Shown: in pieces, positions 25,244 through 33,712 of the stretch
Position numbering within the stretch: position 1 is the stretch's first letter
Layout: each line of letters opens with the position of its first letter
Assembly (NCBI RefSeq): GCF_022601975.1
Contig: NZ_JAKVIR010000032.1
Span: forward strand, 1 to 64,000
Length of the DNA stretch: 64,000 nt
Reading direction: 5' to 3'
Source: Pontibacter sp. E15-1
GTDB taxonomy: Bacteria > Bacteroidota > Bacteroidia > Cytophagales > Hymenobacteraceae
Notes under the pieces: model-generated
What the model saw: the letters and a program-made list of their open reading frames with translations, nothing else
The model's database searches: none
Told to the model about the DNA's origin: nothing
Position numbers and translations under genes: made by a program

Positions 25244-26677
25244 CTATTTTGCGGAAATGGTCGCCTCTGTTTGCTGCAGTTGCCTTAGGTGGGCGGTCAC
25301 GGCTTCGGCCATACCCGCCACCTGCGTTAAATCGGTATCCCACAAGGCGGTGTTAGCCAGAGTCGCCGTCACCACAGCCTCCGCATCGCCTTGCTGCCAT
25401 GCCTGTTCAAAAAACGCCAGCACCTCGGGCGCGTCGTTCAGCGGAATGCGCTTGCCGCGCCACGTGCCTTTGTAGAAGAGGATGAGCGCTGCCAGCGCCT
25501 GGAGCAGGTGCTCGGGCAACCGGCCCTTGCGGGCGGCATAGGCCAGCACCGAGGGGAGCACGCGCACCTTGTATTTCGAGATGGAGTTCAGGGAGATGGA
25601 GAGCAGTTCGTGGCGGATGAAGGGGTTTCGGAAACGCTCGATCACGTCGTCGGCAAACTGCTTCAGCTCGTCGTCCGGCATATCCAGCGTAGGCACGATC
25701 TCACTATAGATGGCCTCCCGGATGAAGCGGCCTGTCTGCTCGTCTTCTACGGCCTCCTGCACTGTGCGCAGCCCGTGCAGGTAAGCCACCGGCACCAGCG
25801 TGGTATGGGCCCCGTTCAGGATGCGCACTTTGCTGGTGCGGTAAGGGGTGAGATCATCCACAAACTTTACCTGCAGCCCGGCTTCCTGGGCCGGGAACGC
25901 CTGTCGCACCGCATCCGGGGCCTCGATCACCAGCAGGTGGTATGGCTCGGCCGTCACCACCAGGTTATCGGCGTAGCCCAGTTCCTGCTGCACGGCGTCT
26001 ATGGTGTCTTTTGGGAAGCCCGGCACGATGCGGTCCACGAGGGTGTTGCAGAAGGCGAGGTGCGCCTGCACCCAATCGGCAAAACCCTGGGGCAACTGCC
26101 AGTTCTTGGCATACTGCAGCACGATCTGGCGCAGCGCGGTACCGTTGTTTTCAATCAGTTCGGTGGGTATGATGGTGAGTCCTTTGGCCGGGTCACCGCC
26201 AAAATGCCTGAAGCGGTGGTAGAGCAGGGCCGTCAGCTTGCCCGGGAAACTAGCCGGGATGCTGTCGATGCTGGTATCTCCCGCGTCAAAGGCGATGCCC
26301 GCCTCCGTGGTGTTCGAGAAGATGAACTCCAGGTCGGGGTTCTCGCCAAGCGCAAGGTAGGCGGCGTAGCCGTCGTAGGGGTTCTGGGCGCTGGCTATGC
26401 AGCTGATCAGCCGCTTTTCCTGCGTGGGCTCGCCCTGCCGGATGCCGTTCAGCAGCACATGGAACAGGCCGTCCTGCTGCCGGAGCGCCTCGATGGTCCG
26501 GCGGCTCCTGTCGCGGGGCTGCACCACCGCCACCGCGCCGTTAAAGGCGGTCTTCTCGTTCAGGACGTCAATCATCCAGTCCACGTATCCGCGGAGGAAA
26601 TTGCCCTCGCCAAACTGCAGCACCTTTACCGGTCGCTGGTTTGGGAGTTGTGCTGTCTGTCTGTTTAATGGCTTCAT
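25244..26677 (-). CDS. uxaB: Tagaturonate reductase (altronate oxidoreductase)
   Basis: Reduces D-tagaturonate to D-altronate with NADH, the second step of galacturonate catabolism. 477 residues in the mannitol dehydrogenase superfamily: the N-terminal VKVLQFGEGNFLRGYVDWM is the Rossmann entry, NTTEAGIAF and TIIPTELIENNG are UxaB-type, and the C-terminal catalytic region includes VRILNGAHTTLVPVAYLHGL and FRNPFIRHELLSISLNSISKYKVRVLPS (with the active-site Lys and Asn/His). It lies between lacI (94 bases upstream) and uxaC. UxuB (fructuronate reductase) is the alternative, but the length and motifs fit UxaB better. Confidence 0.94.
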   Translation of the reverse strand: MKPLNRQTAQLPNQRPVKVLQFGEGNFLRGYVDWMIDVLNEKTAFNGAVAVVQPRDRSRRTIEALRQQDGLFHVLLNGIRQGEPTQEKRLISCIASAQNPYDGYAAYLALGENPDLEFIFSNTTEAGIAFDAGDTSIDSIPASFPGKLTALLYHRFRHFGGDPAKGLTIIPTELIENNGTALRQIVLQYAKNWQLPQGFADWVQAHLAFCNTLVDRIVPGFPKDTIDAVQQELGYADNLVVTAEPYHLLVIEAPDAVRQAFPAQEAGLQVKFVDDLTPYRTSKVRILNGAHTTLVPVAYLHGLRTVQEAVEDEQTGRFIREAIYSEIVPTLDMPDDELKQFADDVIERFRNPFIRHELLSISLNSISKYKVRVLPSVLAYAARKGRLPEHLLQALAALILFYKGTWRGKRIPLNDAPEVLAFFEQAWQQGDAEAVVTATLANTALWDTDLTQVAGMAEAVTAHLRQLQQTEATISAK

Positions 26678-26771
26678 GGTATCAGCGTTTGCTGTGGTGG
26701 TATAAGTTTGGTTTGTCTTCAGAGTCAGACAATATCAGGTATGGGTTTTTAGCGGGGTTTGGCCGGAAGGC

Positions 26772-27800
26772 TTATTTCTTCCGTAGCGAAGACTCCCGGA
26801 TGATCAGCTCTGGCTTCAACACGATCTTCTGAGGCACTACCTCCTTTTTGCCCGCCCGCAGCTGCTCAAAGAAGACTTCCGCGGTTTTCTTGCCCATTGT
26901 CAGGCTAAACTGGTCTACCGTGGTCAGGGCCGGGTCGGTGAAGGAGGTGAACGGGTCGTTGCTGAAGCCTGCCAGCGCCACTTCCTCCGGAATCCTGATC
27001 TTGTTTTCCTTCAGCACCTGCATGGCGCCCATCGCGGCGAAGTCGCTGGACGAGAAAACGGCATCGGGCCTGTCGCGGAGCGTGAGGAGCTGTTTCATGC
27101 TTTCGCGGCCGTCCTCCAGCTGCAGGTTGCTTTTCACCACCAGCTCCTCGTCGTAGGGGATGCCGTAGTTCTTCAGCGCATCCACGTAGCCGCGCAGGCG
27201 CTCCCTGAAGATGCTGACATTCTTGGGGCTGGTGAAGTGGCCGATGCGGCTGCAGCCCTGCTGGATCAGGTGCTCCACCACTTTGTAGGCGCCCAGGTAG
27301 TCGTCTATCATCACCTGGCTTACCTCCAGCAGGTCGGTGGTGCGGTCAAAAAGCACGAGCGGAATGCCTTCCCGCTCAATGCGCTTGTAATGGTCGAAAC
27401 TCTCCGTGTTCTTCCCGATCGAGGCGATGATGCCGTCCACGCGCGCGCTCAGCAGGGCGTCGATGGTCTGGATCTCCTTCTCGTGGCTGTCGTACGACTG
27501 GCTGATGATGACCTTGTAGTTCAGTTTGTTGGCCACTTCCTCGATACCGCGCACCACCGAGGCGAAAAAACTCCGGTCGGCGGTGGGCACGATGATGCCG
27601 ATAATGTAGCTTTTGCCGTTGCGGAGCGCAGCCGCGATGTTGTTGGGCTGGTAGTTGAGTTGCTTCGCCGCCTTCAGCACGGCCTTTTTGGTGACGTCGC
27701 TAATCCGGGGGTTGTCGTTTAGGGCGCGCGAAACCGTGGAAGCCGTGATGTTGAGCTTCTCGGCGATGTCATGAATCGTTACTTTGGATTTGCTTTGCAT
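26772..27800 (-). CDS. LacI-family transcriptional regulator
   Basis: A sugar-responsive repressor of 342 residues, probably controlling galacturonate/pectin genes. The N terminus VTIHDIAEKLNITASTVSRALNDNPRISDVTK (residues about 7-38) is the LacI HTH, followed by the hinge-helix region PNNIAAALRNGKS. The periplasmic-binding-protein-like core follows, with IIGIIVPTADRSFFASVVRGIE, DGIIASIG, FDRTTD and AVFSSSDFAAMGAMQVL. The effector is unknown by sequence; the neighbourhood suggests galacturonate, tagaturonate or KDG. It is preceded on the same strand by the kduI relic, whose promoter region holds a GTAAACGTTT palindrome, suggesting autoregulation together with control of uxaC. Confidence 0.92.
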   Translation of the reverse strand: MQSKSKVTIHDIAEKLNITASTVSRALNDNPRISDVTKKAVLKAAKQLNYQPNNIAAALRNGKSYIIGIIVPTADRSFFASVVRGIEEVANKLNYKVIISQSYDSHEKEIQTIDALLSARVDGIIASIGKNTESFDHYKRIEREGIPLVLFDRTTDLLEVSQVMIDDYLGAYKVVEHLIQQGCSRIGHFTSPKNVSIFRERLRGYVDALKNYGIPYDEELVVKSNLQLEDGRESMKQLLTLRDRPDAVFSSSDFAAMGAMQVLKENKIRIPEEVALAGFSNDPFTSFTDPALTTVDQFSLTMGKKTAEVFFEQLRAGKKEVVPQKIVLKPELIIRESSLRKK

Positions 27801-27845
27801 ACGCGTAGTGTAAAAATGTCGGTGGCAAACAACGATAGGCCTGTG

Positions 27846-28124
27846 TTAGGCCTCCATGCGCCGGTCGTGGGTAGGGGGGTATGGGCAGGCATTGTGTTCC
27901 ATACACTGCTCGGAGCGGGGTGTCAGGGTCGTCTCCAGCAGCAATGGCTCGGCCGTTGGCTGTGCGCCCCCCACAATCAGACGGTCATACAGGGTATACA
28001 CCATCCTAATCTCCCCATCCTGAAACAAATCCTCGATCAGGTAAGCCTCACGGAGCTTCGCCGTGTCGTAGGCTTTGCTGTCGTTTGGGTGTATGGCGTG
28101 GCGTGTATTATAAGTAATGCTCAT
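27846..28124 (-). pseudogene. kduI: Truncated kduI relic (5-keto-4-deoxyuronate isomerase)
   Basis: A 92-codon frame that I read as a deletion remnant of KduI, the isomerase that turns DKI from lyase products into the KduD substrate (intact enzyme about 280 residues). Residues 1-70 (YNTRHAIHPNDSKAYDTAKL, LIEDLFQDGEIRMVYTLYDR, IVGGAQPTAEPLLLE) match the KduI N terminus. The last eight residues THDRRMEA match the internal zinc-binding HTHxRRMEA segment, which normally lies about 190-205. Roughly 110 residues between them are missing, and the rest of the barrel after MEA is replaced by a stop. Two metal-binding histidines would be absent, so activity is very unlikely. It has an intact start and an operator 20 bases upstream. 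Assigned from memory of the family, without alignment. Confidence 0.72.
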
Positions 28125-28143
28125 AGGTATGAGTATGGTGCGT

Positions 28144-28155
28144 GTAAACGTTTGC
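28144..28155. promoter_or_regulatory. LacI-type operator before the kduI relic and lacI
   Basis: GTAAACGTTTGC, with central palindrome AAACGTTT, starts 20 bases upstream of the relic ATG. It shares the exact 10-mer GTAAACGTTT with the site before uxaC. Confidence 0.55.
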
Positions 28156-28351
28156 GCAAATTACTATTTTTTTTGAATTATGCTACTAAAAAATCCTTTT
28201 TTACGCTGGATGCATGCTAATTCTCTTTTCCAGTGAGTAAGTGCTGACATTTCATTTAATGTGGAAACAGGGATTCTTAAACCTGTTTTTGCCGCTGTGT
28301 TAAAAATTATTCCATTATTTTTTTGTGATTAAGCTGAATTATTTATAACAT

Positions 28352-28375
28352 GCAATCGGTTGCGCAATTGATTGC
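28352..28375. promoter_or_regulatory. Tandem operator pair upstream of susC
   Basis: Two abutting 12-base palindromes, GCAATCGGTTGC (28352-28363) and GCAATTGATTGC (28364-28375). Each differs by one base from the perfect palindrome GCAATCGATTGC found before uxaA (59463-59474). TCAG follows both the second site here and the uxaA site. They lie about 212 bases upstream of the susC ATG. Confidence 0.6.
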
Positions 28376-28586
28376 TCAGAATCAGTAAGTGATTAATCAT
28401 TATGAAGCGTTAAAACAGGCCTAAATAAAGCCTCAGCGCCTTTTTTCAACAGGAGAATAGCAACTGTTGCCCAATGTTAAAACCGGCGGATGGCGGGCGT
28501 TACCGCTACAGAATGCGCCAGGCGGGCGGCGAAAAGCAAGACAGGACAGGATACATTTAAATATTATACATCTTAATACACAACTT

Positions 28587-31500
28587 ATGCGAAACGCTTT
28601 ACTACGGAAGATGAGGTATTTGTTGACGCTTGCTTTCTTCTTCTCCGCGATTGCCGGGGCGCTGGCCCAAAGCATTTCCGTGACCGGGAAGGTGACAGAC
28701 GAGAACGGCCAGGCGCTGCCGGGAGTGACGGTGCTGGAAAAAGGCTCTGCCGCCAACGGCACAGCTACGGATACAGAGGGGGTTTTCAGGCTGTCGGTGC
28801 CCAACGGGCAGGCGGTGCTGGTGTTTACCTATATCGGCTACAAGGCGCAGGAGGTGTCGGTGAACGGGCGCTCCGCCGTTAACGTGACGATGGCCATGGA
28901 CGCCAAGGCCATCGAAGAGGTGGTAATCATCGGGTACCAGGCCGTGCCTAGAAGCGAGCTGACAAGCTCTGTTTCGTCGGTAGGGGCGAAGCAGCTGAAG
29001 GACATACCTGTAAGCACAGCCGCAGAGGCGCTGGCCGGCCGGCTGGCGGGGGTGCAGGTAACCACCTCAGAGGGCCAGCCGGGCGCTGAGATCCAGATCC
29101 GGGTGCGCGGCGGCGGCTCCATCACGCAGGATAACTCGCCGCTGTATATCGTGGACGGTATCCAGATGGAGAACGCGCTTTCGGTGTTGTCTCCGCAGGA
29201 GATTCAGTCGATTGACGTGCTGAAAGACGCGGCGTCCACGGCCATATATGGTGCGCGCGGTGCCAATGGCGTGGTCGTGATCACGACCAAGGGCGGCGTG
29301 GCCATGCCCACACAGGTGACTTACAATGGCTTTGCCGGGGTGCGCAGCATCGTGAACAAGCTGGACGTGATGAAGCCCTACGACTACGTGAAGTACCAGC
29401 ACGAGATCTACAACTACAATACCGATGAGCAGACCCGTAACTCCTTTACGCAGCGCTACGGCCTGTACGAGGATCTGGATATCTACCAGAACATGCCGTT
29501 CACGGACTGGCAGGATGAGGTGTTTGGGCGCGACGCCTCCAGCCAGACCCATATTCTGGGTGTGACCGGCGGCACCGAGAAAACCTCCTTCAACTTCACG
29601 CTCAACCGCACCGATGAAGAGGGCATCATGCTGAACTCTGGCTTCCAGAGAACATTGGCCTCCTTCAAGTTCGATCACCGGGCCACCGACAAGCTGCGGG
29701 TTGGCTTGAGCACCCGCTACAGCCGCCAGCTGATTGATGGCGTGGGCACCTCCAACACCGGCTCGCAGGGCAACAACCGCTTGCGGAACGCCGTGCGCTT
29801 CAGGCCTTTCGTGGCGCCGGGTATGGAGAGCACCGCCGACGAGTTTGACCCTGAGTTCGCGAACCTCACCAACCTGATCAGCCCGGTGCTGCTGGCCAAC
29901 CAGGAACTGCGGGAAGACCATAGAACCGATGTGCTGGTAAACGGCTGGTTCAGCTACGAGCTGATCAAGAATTTGACCTATAAAACCGTGTTCGGCATCA
30001 CAAACACCAACAGAGACCGCTACGATTTTGACGGGCCGTTTACCAGCCTTGCCCGCCAGAACGCGGGTATGCCTGTGTCTGAGATCAGGGCAGGGGAGTC
30101 GCTGGCACTGACCAACTCGAACGTCATCAACTACCGCCTGAACTTTGCCGAAAACCACCGCATCGATATGTTGCTGGGCCATGAGATATGGCAGCGCAAC
30201 GACAAGTCGAGTACGATCATCACAAAATACCTGCCCGTGGATATCACGGCAGCGCAGGCGTGGGCAGGTATAGACAAAGCTACCCCGCCAGCAGGCCTGA
30301 TCCAGGATGCCCCGCGCACCTTCGAAGAGGAGCAGCGTTTGCTCTCTTTCTTCGGGCGCGCCTCCTACAGCTTCAAAGAAAAATACCGTGCCGTGGTGAA
30401 CCTGCGCCGCGACGCCTCCTCGCTTTTCTCTCCGGATAACCGCGTAGGTTATTTTCCTTCGGCCTCTCTTGCCTGGCATATCGCCGACGAGAGCTTCCTG
30501 CGGGGCACCGACGACTGGCTGTCGGACCTGAAGCTGCGCGTGAGTGTGGGTGAGGTCGGCAACAACCGCATCGGGGTGGACCTCTGGAAAACGATGTTCA
30601 CCAACTCTTCTGACTATGGCTATGCCTTTTCTGAGTCCATCACGCCGGGCTTTGTGTCCAACAGCCTGGCCAACTCTAACCTGACCTGGGAAACCACGGT
30701 GGCCCGCAACCTGGGCCTCGACTTCTCGCTGTTCAACAACAGGATTAGCGGTTCGGTGGATGTATACAAAAACAACACCAGCGACCTGCTGCTGCTGGCC
30801 AAGATCCCGCAAACCAGCGGTTACTCCGATCAGCTGCAGAACATCGGAAAAACAGAGAACAAAGGCATAGAGCTGCAACTGAACGGGGTAGTGGTCGACA
30901 ACAGCGACTTCACCTGGAACGCCAACTTCAACATTGCCTTTAACAGAAACAAAATCGTGAGCCTCGGATCTGACTCTGACGGAAACCCGCAGCAGTCATA
31001 CCTGGTGGAGTCGGGCTGGGTGAACAACCTGCAGGACTTCCTGGTGGAGGTGGGCCAGCCAATCGGGCAGTACTATGGCTACGTGACGGACGGGTTCTAC
31101 ACCGTGGATGATTTCAACGCCACCCTGAACGAGGCCACCGGTGCCTGGAGCTATACCCTGAAAGACGGGGTGCCAAACACCAAGGATGTGGCCCTGGGCA
31201 ACAGAGACCCGCAGCCGGGCGACCTCAAGCTGAAAGATCTGACCGATAACGACAACGCCATGATCACGCCTGACGACAGAACCGTGCTAGGCAGCTCCCA
31301 GCCGAAGTTTATCGGGGGCTTTAACCAGCAGTTCGCCTATAAAGGCTTCGACCTGAGCGTGTTCCTCAACTTCTCCTATGGCAACAAAGTGTACAATGCC
31401 AACAAGATCGAGTTCACCACGCAGTACCTGTACCGCGACAACAACATGCTGGAGCTGATGACCGACCGCTGGAGACGGTTTGATGACAACGGCCAGTTAG

Positions 31501-31847
31501 TGACCAACCCGGAAGCGCTGTCGGCCCTGAACCAGAATGCCCAGTACTGGACGCCCCCGCTGGGCCAGTATTTCCTGCACTCCTTCGCCATCGAAGACGG
31601 CTCTTTCCTGCGCATCAGCAACGTGACCCTGGGCTATACCCTGCCAAAGCACCTGGTAGACAAGACGAAGGTGTTCTCCAACTTCAGGGTGTATGCCACC
31701 GTGAACAACCTGCATACCTTCACCAGCTACTCCGGCTACGACCCAGAGGCCAGCACCCGCAGAAGCAACCCCCTGACCCCGGGCGTGGACTATGCGGCCT
31801 ATCCGCGCAGCCGCTACATACTGGGTGGTGTTAATGTTACTTTCTAA
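28587..31847 (+). CDS. SusC-family TonB-dependent outer membrane transporter
   Basis: Imports large oligosaccharides, here presumably pectin fragments, through the outer membrane with TonB energy and a SusD lid. ATG 28587 (MRNALLRKMRYLLTLAFFFSAIAGALAQ) gives a signal peptide and 1086 residues. The N-terminal carboxypeptidase D-like domain (VTGKVTDENGQALPGVTV to about 110) is followed by the EEVVIIGY segment and the plug (GVQVTTSEGQPGAEIQIRVRG, SPLYIVDG, IYGARGANGVVVITTKGG, about 120-240), then the 22-strand barrel ending in SRYILGGVNVTF. susD follows after 13 bases. The leader has the paired GCAATC-type palindromes, so the locus is probably induced by a uronate-linked signal. Confidence 0.96.
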   Translation: MRNALLRKMRYLLTLAFFFSAIAGALAQSISVTGKVTDENGQALPGVTVLEKGSAANGTATDTEGVFRLSVPNGQAVLVFTYIGYKAQEVSVNGRSAVNVTMAMDAKAIEEVVIIGYQAVPRSELTSSVSSVGAKQLKDIPVSTAAEALAGRLAGVQVTTSEGQPGAEIQIRVRGGGSITQDNSPLYIVDGIQMENALSVLSPQEIQSIDVLKDAASTAIYGARGANGVVVITTKGGVAMPTQVTYNGFAGVRSIVNKLDVMKPYDYVKYQHEIYNYNTDEQTRNSFTQRYGLYEDLDIYQNMPFTDWQDEVFGRDASSQTHILGVTGGTEKTSFNFTLNRTDEEGIMLNSGFQRTLASFKFDHRATDKLRVGLSTRYSRQLIDGVGTSNTGSQGNNRLRNAVRFRPFVAPGMESTADEFDPEFANLTNLISPVLLANQELREDHRTDVLVNGWFSYELIKNLTYKTVFGITNTNRDRYDFDGPFTSLARQNAGMPVSEIRAGESLALTNSNVINYRLNFAENHRIDMLLGHEIWQRNDKSSTIITKYLPVDITAAQAWAGIDKATPPAGLIQDAPRTFEEEQRLLSFFGRASYSFKEKYRAVVNLRRDASSLFSPDNRVGYFPSASLAWHIADESFLRGTDDWLSDLKLRVSVGEVGNNRIGVDLWKTMFTNSSDYGYAFSESITPGFVSNSLANSNLTWETTVARNLGLDFSLFNNRISGSVDVYKNNTSDLLLLAKIPQTSGYSDQLQNIGKTENKGIELQLNGVVVDNSDFTWNANFNIAFNRNKIVSLGSDSDGNPQQSYLVESGWVNNLQDFLVEVGQPIGQYYGYVTDGFYTVDDFNATLNEATGAWSYTLKDGVPNTKDVALGNRDPQPGDLKLKDLTDNDNAMITPDDRTVLGSSQPKFIGGFNQQFAYKGFDLSVFLNFSYGNKVYNANKIEFTTQYLYRDNNMLELMTDRWRRFDDNGQLVTNPEALSALNQNAQYWTPPLGQYFLHSFAIEDGSFLRISNVTLGYTLPKHLVDKTKVFSNFRVYATVNNLHTFTSYSGYDPEASTRRSNPLTPGVDYAAYPRSRYILGGVNVTF

Positions 31848-31860
31848 TTTCTTAAAGGTG

Positions 31861-33675
31861 ATGAAAATGAATAAAAGCTATATAAAATCGCTGTTTTTAC
31901 CACTGGCCCTGGGTGGCATGGTCCTGTTCTCGTCCTGCGAGGATTACCTGGACGTGGAAAACCCCTCCACCATCTCGCAGGATGGCGTGTTTACGAGCGT
32001 GGGCTATGCCAACTCGGCCGTGACGGGCATTTACAACAGCCTGATGGGCGACAACGGCTACGGTAGCCGTATCTCCACCCTATACCCAAACGCCGCCGAT
32101 GATTTTCGGATTGGCGGCACCTACAACCCCCTCGACCGCAGGGGCATCAGCGGGTTGGGCGTGAGCCCCGACAACACCGAGCTGAACAGGCCCTTTCTGC
32201 AGCTGTATGAGGGTATAGAGCGCGCGAACATCGCTATCAAGTACATCCCGGCCTCCGCCCTATACAACAGCGGCACGCCCGCAGAACAGGCCGCGATGCG
32301 GAAGCTGCACGGCGAGGCGCTCACGCTTCGCGCCATTTTCTACCACGAGCTGATCCGCAACTGGGGGGATTTGCCTGCGCCATTTGAGCCTTCGGCAGAT
32401 CAGGTAGACCTGTACCTGACCAAAACAGACCAGGACGTGATTTACGACCGCCTGCTGGAGGACCTGAATCTGGCTGTGGAACTGGTGCCGTGGCAGTCAG
32501 AGTCCGGAGACCCCAGCACACGCATCACCAAATCGGCGGTGAAAGGGCTGCGCGCCCGCATGGCCCTGGCCCGTGGCGGGTATGCCCTGCGCAGAGACAG
32601 CCGCCAGCTAGAGCGCAGAGCCGATTACAAAGACTACTATGAGATTGCCCGCCAGGAAACGCTCGACATCATCGAGAGCGGCCGGCACAGCCTGAACCCC
32701 GATTATGAGCAGGTGTTCAAAGACCTCCATACCGGCACAAGCGGCGGGGCCACCCACGAGATGCTCTTTGAGATAGGCGCCTTTGGCGGTAACTCCAAAA
32801 CAGACAGCAAACTGGGCTACAGCAACGGCCTCCGTATCGACAAGACCTCCAAGTATGGCCAGGCAAACGGGCAGCTGGAGGCTATACCGACCTACTTCTA
32901 TGCGTTCGACTCGATCGCAGACGTGCGCCGGGATGTTACCCTCGCCTTCTTCCAGATCAACAAGGAAGACAATAAAGAGATGACGCGCCTGTCGCAGATG
33001 CGCGATGGCAAGTTCAGGAAGTACTGGACCAGCATCGACGGAACCGCACAGAACCTGGGCATTAACTGGCCGGTGCTGCGCTACGCGGATGTGCTGCTGA
33101 TGTATGCCGAGGCTGAGAACGAGCTGAACGGGCCGACGGCGCAGGCCATGGCGGCGTATGAGCAGGTGAGGAGCCGGGCCTTTACCGGGAACCTGGAGCG
33201 CATGGGCACCACACCCACAGACCAGGAGGGCTTCTTCAAGGCGATTATGCAGGAGCGGCTACTGGAGTTTGGAGGCGAGGGCATCCGCAAGTATGACCTG
33301 ATCCGCTGGAACAAACTGGCCTCCACCATCAACGGGACAAGGGCCGATCTGACAGCGCTGATGAACAGGGAGGGACGGTATGCCAATGTGCCGACCTACG
33401 TGTACCATAAACCTACCCCGTTGGTAGACACCACGGTGCCGGCAGAGGTGGCAGACTTCGAGCTGTTCGGAGGGTCCGTTGCCAACGCCATGTATACGCC
33501 CGCCCCTGTCACCTCGCCCGCCGAGTATACCCGAGTGAACTGGGCAGCCTCTGTAGACCAGAGTTACATCGAAAGCTTTGCCGTGGCGTTTGAGCCGAAC
33601 AAGTCGGAGCTTTTCCCCATCTACAGCGGCGTGCTCAACCAGAACTACCGGCTGACGCAGGACTACGGATACTAA
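31861..33675 (+). CDS. SusD/RagB-family outer membrane lipoprotein
   Basis: The surface glycan-binding lid partner of the SusC transporter just upstream. ATG 31861 (MKMNKSYIKSLFLPLALGG) gives 604 residues with lipobox FSSC and Cys26; an ATG 6 bases on is equally possible. The acidic residues right after the Cys (CEDYLDVENPS) fit the Bacteroidota surface-export signal. SusD features are the N-terminal TPR-like helices with YEGIERANIAIKYIP, RAIFYHELIRNWGDLP, and the C-terminal NWPVLRYADVLLMYAEAENELNGP and FGGEGIRKYDLIRWNKL. Co-transcribed with susC and the DUF4957/DUF5123 gene that follows after 37 bases. Confidence 0.96.
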   Translation: MKMNKSYIKSLFLPLALGGMVLFSSCEDYLDVENPSTISQDGVFTSVGYANSAVTGIYNSLMGDNGYGSRISTLYPNAADDFRIGGTYNPLDRRGISGLGVSPDNTELNRPFLQLYEGIERANIAIKYIPASALYNSGTPAEQAAMRKLHGEALTLRAIFYHELIRNWGDLPAPFEPSADQVDLYLTKTDQDVIYDRLLEDLNLAVELVPWQSESGDPSTRITKSAVKGLRARMALARGGYALRRDSRQLERRADYKDYYEIARQETLDIIESGRHSLNPDYEQVFKDLHTGTSGGATHEMLFEIGAFGGNSKTDSKLGYSNGLRIDKTSKYGQANGQLEAIPTYFYAFDSIADVRRDVTLAFFQINKEDNKEMTRLSQMRDGKFRKYWTSIDGTAQNLGINWPVLRYADVLLMYAEAENELNGPTAQAMAAYEQVRSRAFTGNLERMGTTPTDQEGFFKAIMQERLLEFGGEGIRKYDLIRWNKLASTINGTRADLTALMNREGRYANVPTYVYHKPTPLVDTTVPAEVADFELFGGSVANAMYTPAPVTSPAEYTRVNWAASVDQSYIESFAVAFEPNKSELFPIYSGVLNQNYRLTQDYGY

Positions 33676-33712
33676 CAGATAACTGGATTTACGAACAACA
33701 AACCGTTACGAC

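Larger units (their letters stand above)
28125..28586. other. Divergent control region between the kduI relic/lacI and susC
   Basis: These 462 bases hold two kinds of palindrome (28144-28155 near the relic, 28352-28375 towards susC) and long A/T stretches (CATTATTTTTTTGTG around 28313). The frame upstream of susC (from 28467) continues in phase but lacks signal or family features, so the leader is taken as untranslated. No RNA gene is seen. Confidence 0.55.

Noticed and set aside
22593..26668. Several 340-425-codon plus-strand frames opposite kdgK, uxaC and uxaB
   Set aside because: They mirror strong minus-strand genes with overlapping operon structure; no family features.
25244..26677. Mannitol dehydrogenase or fructuronate reductase instead of uxaB
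   Set aside because: The NTTEAGIAF and TELIENNG blocks, the 477-residue length and neighbours uxaC/kdgK/eda favour tagaturonate reductase.
28467..28586. A longer susC start 40 codons upstream
   Set aside because: The extra residues are charged and unlike a signal peptide, while ATG 28587 opens a normal one.
29067..30878. A 603-codon minus-strand open frame opposite susC
   Set aside because: Antisense of the SusC coding sequence; no start context, signal or family motif.
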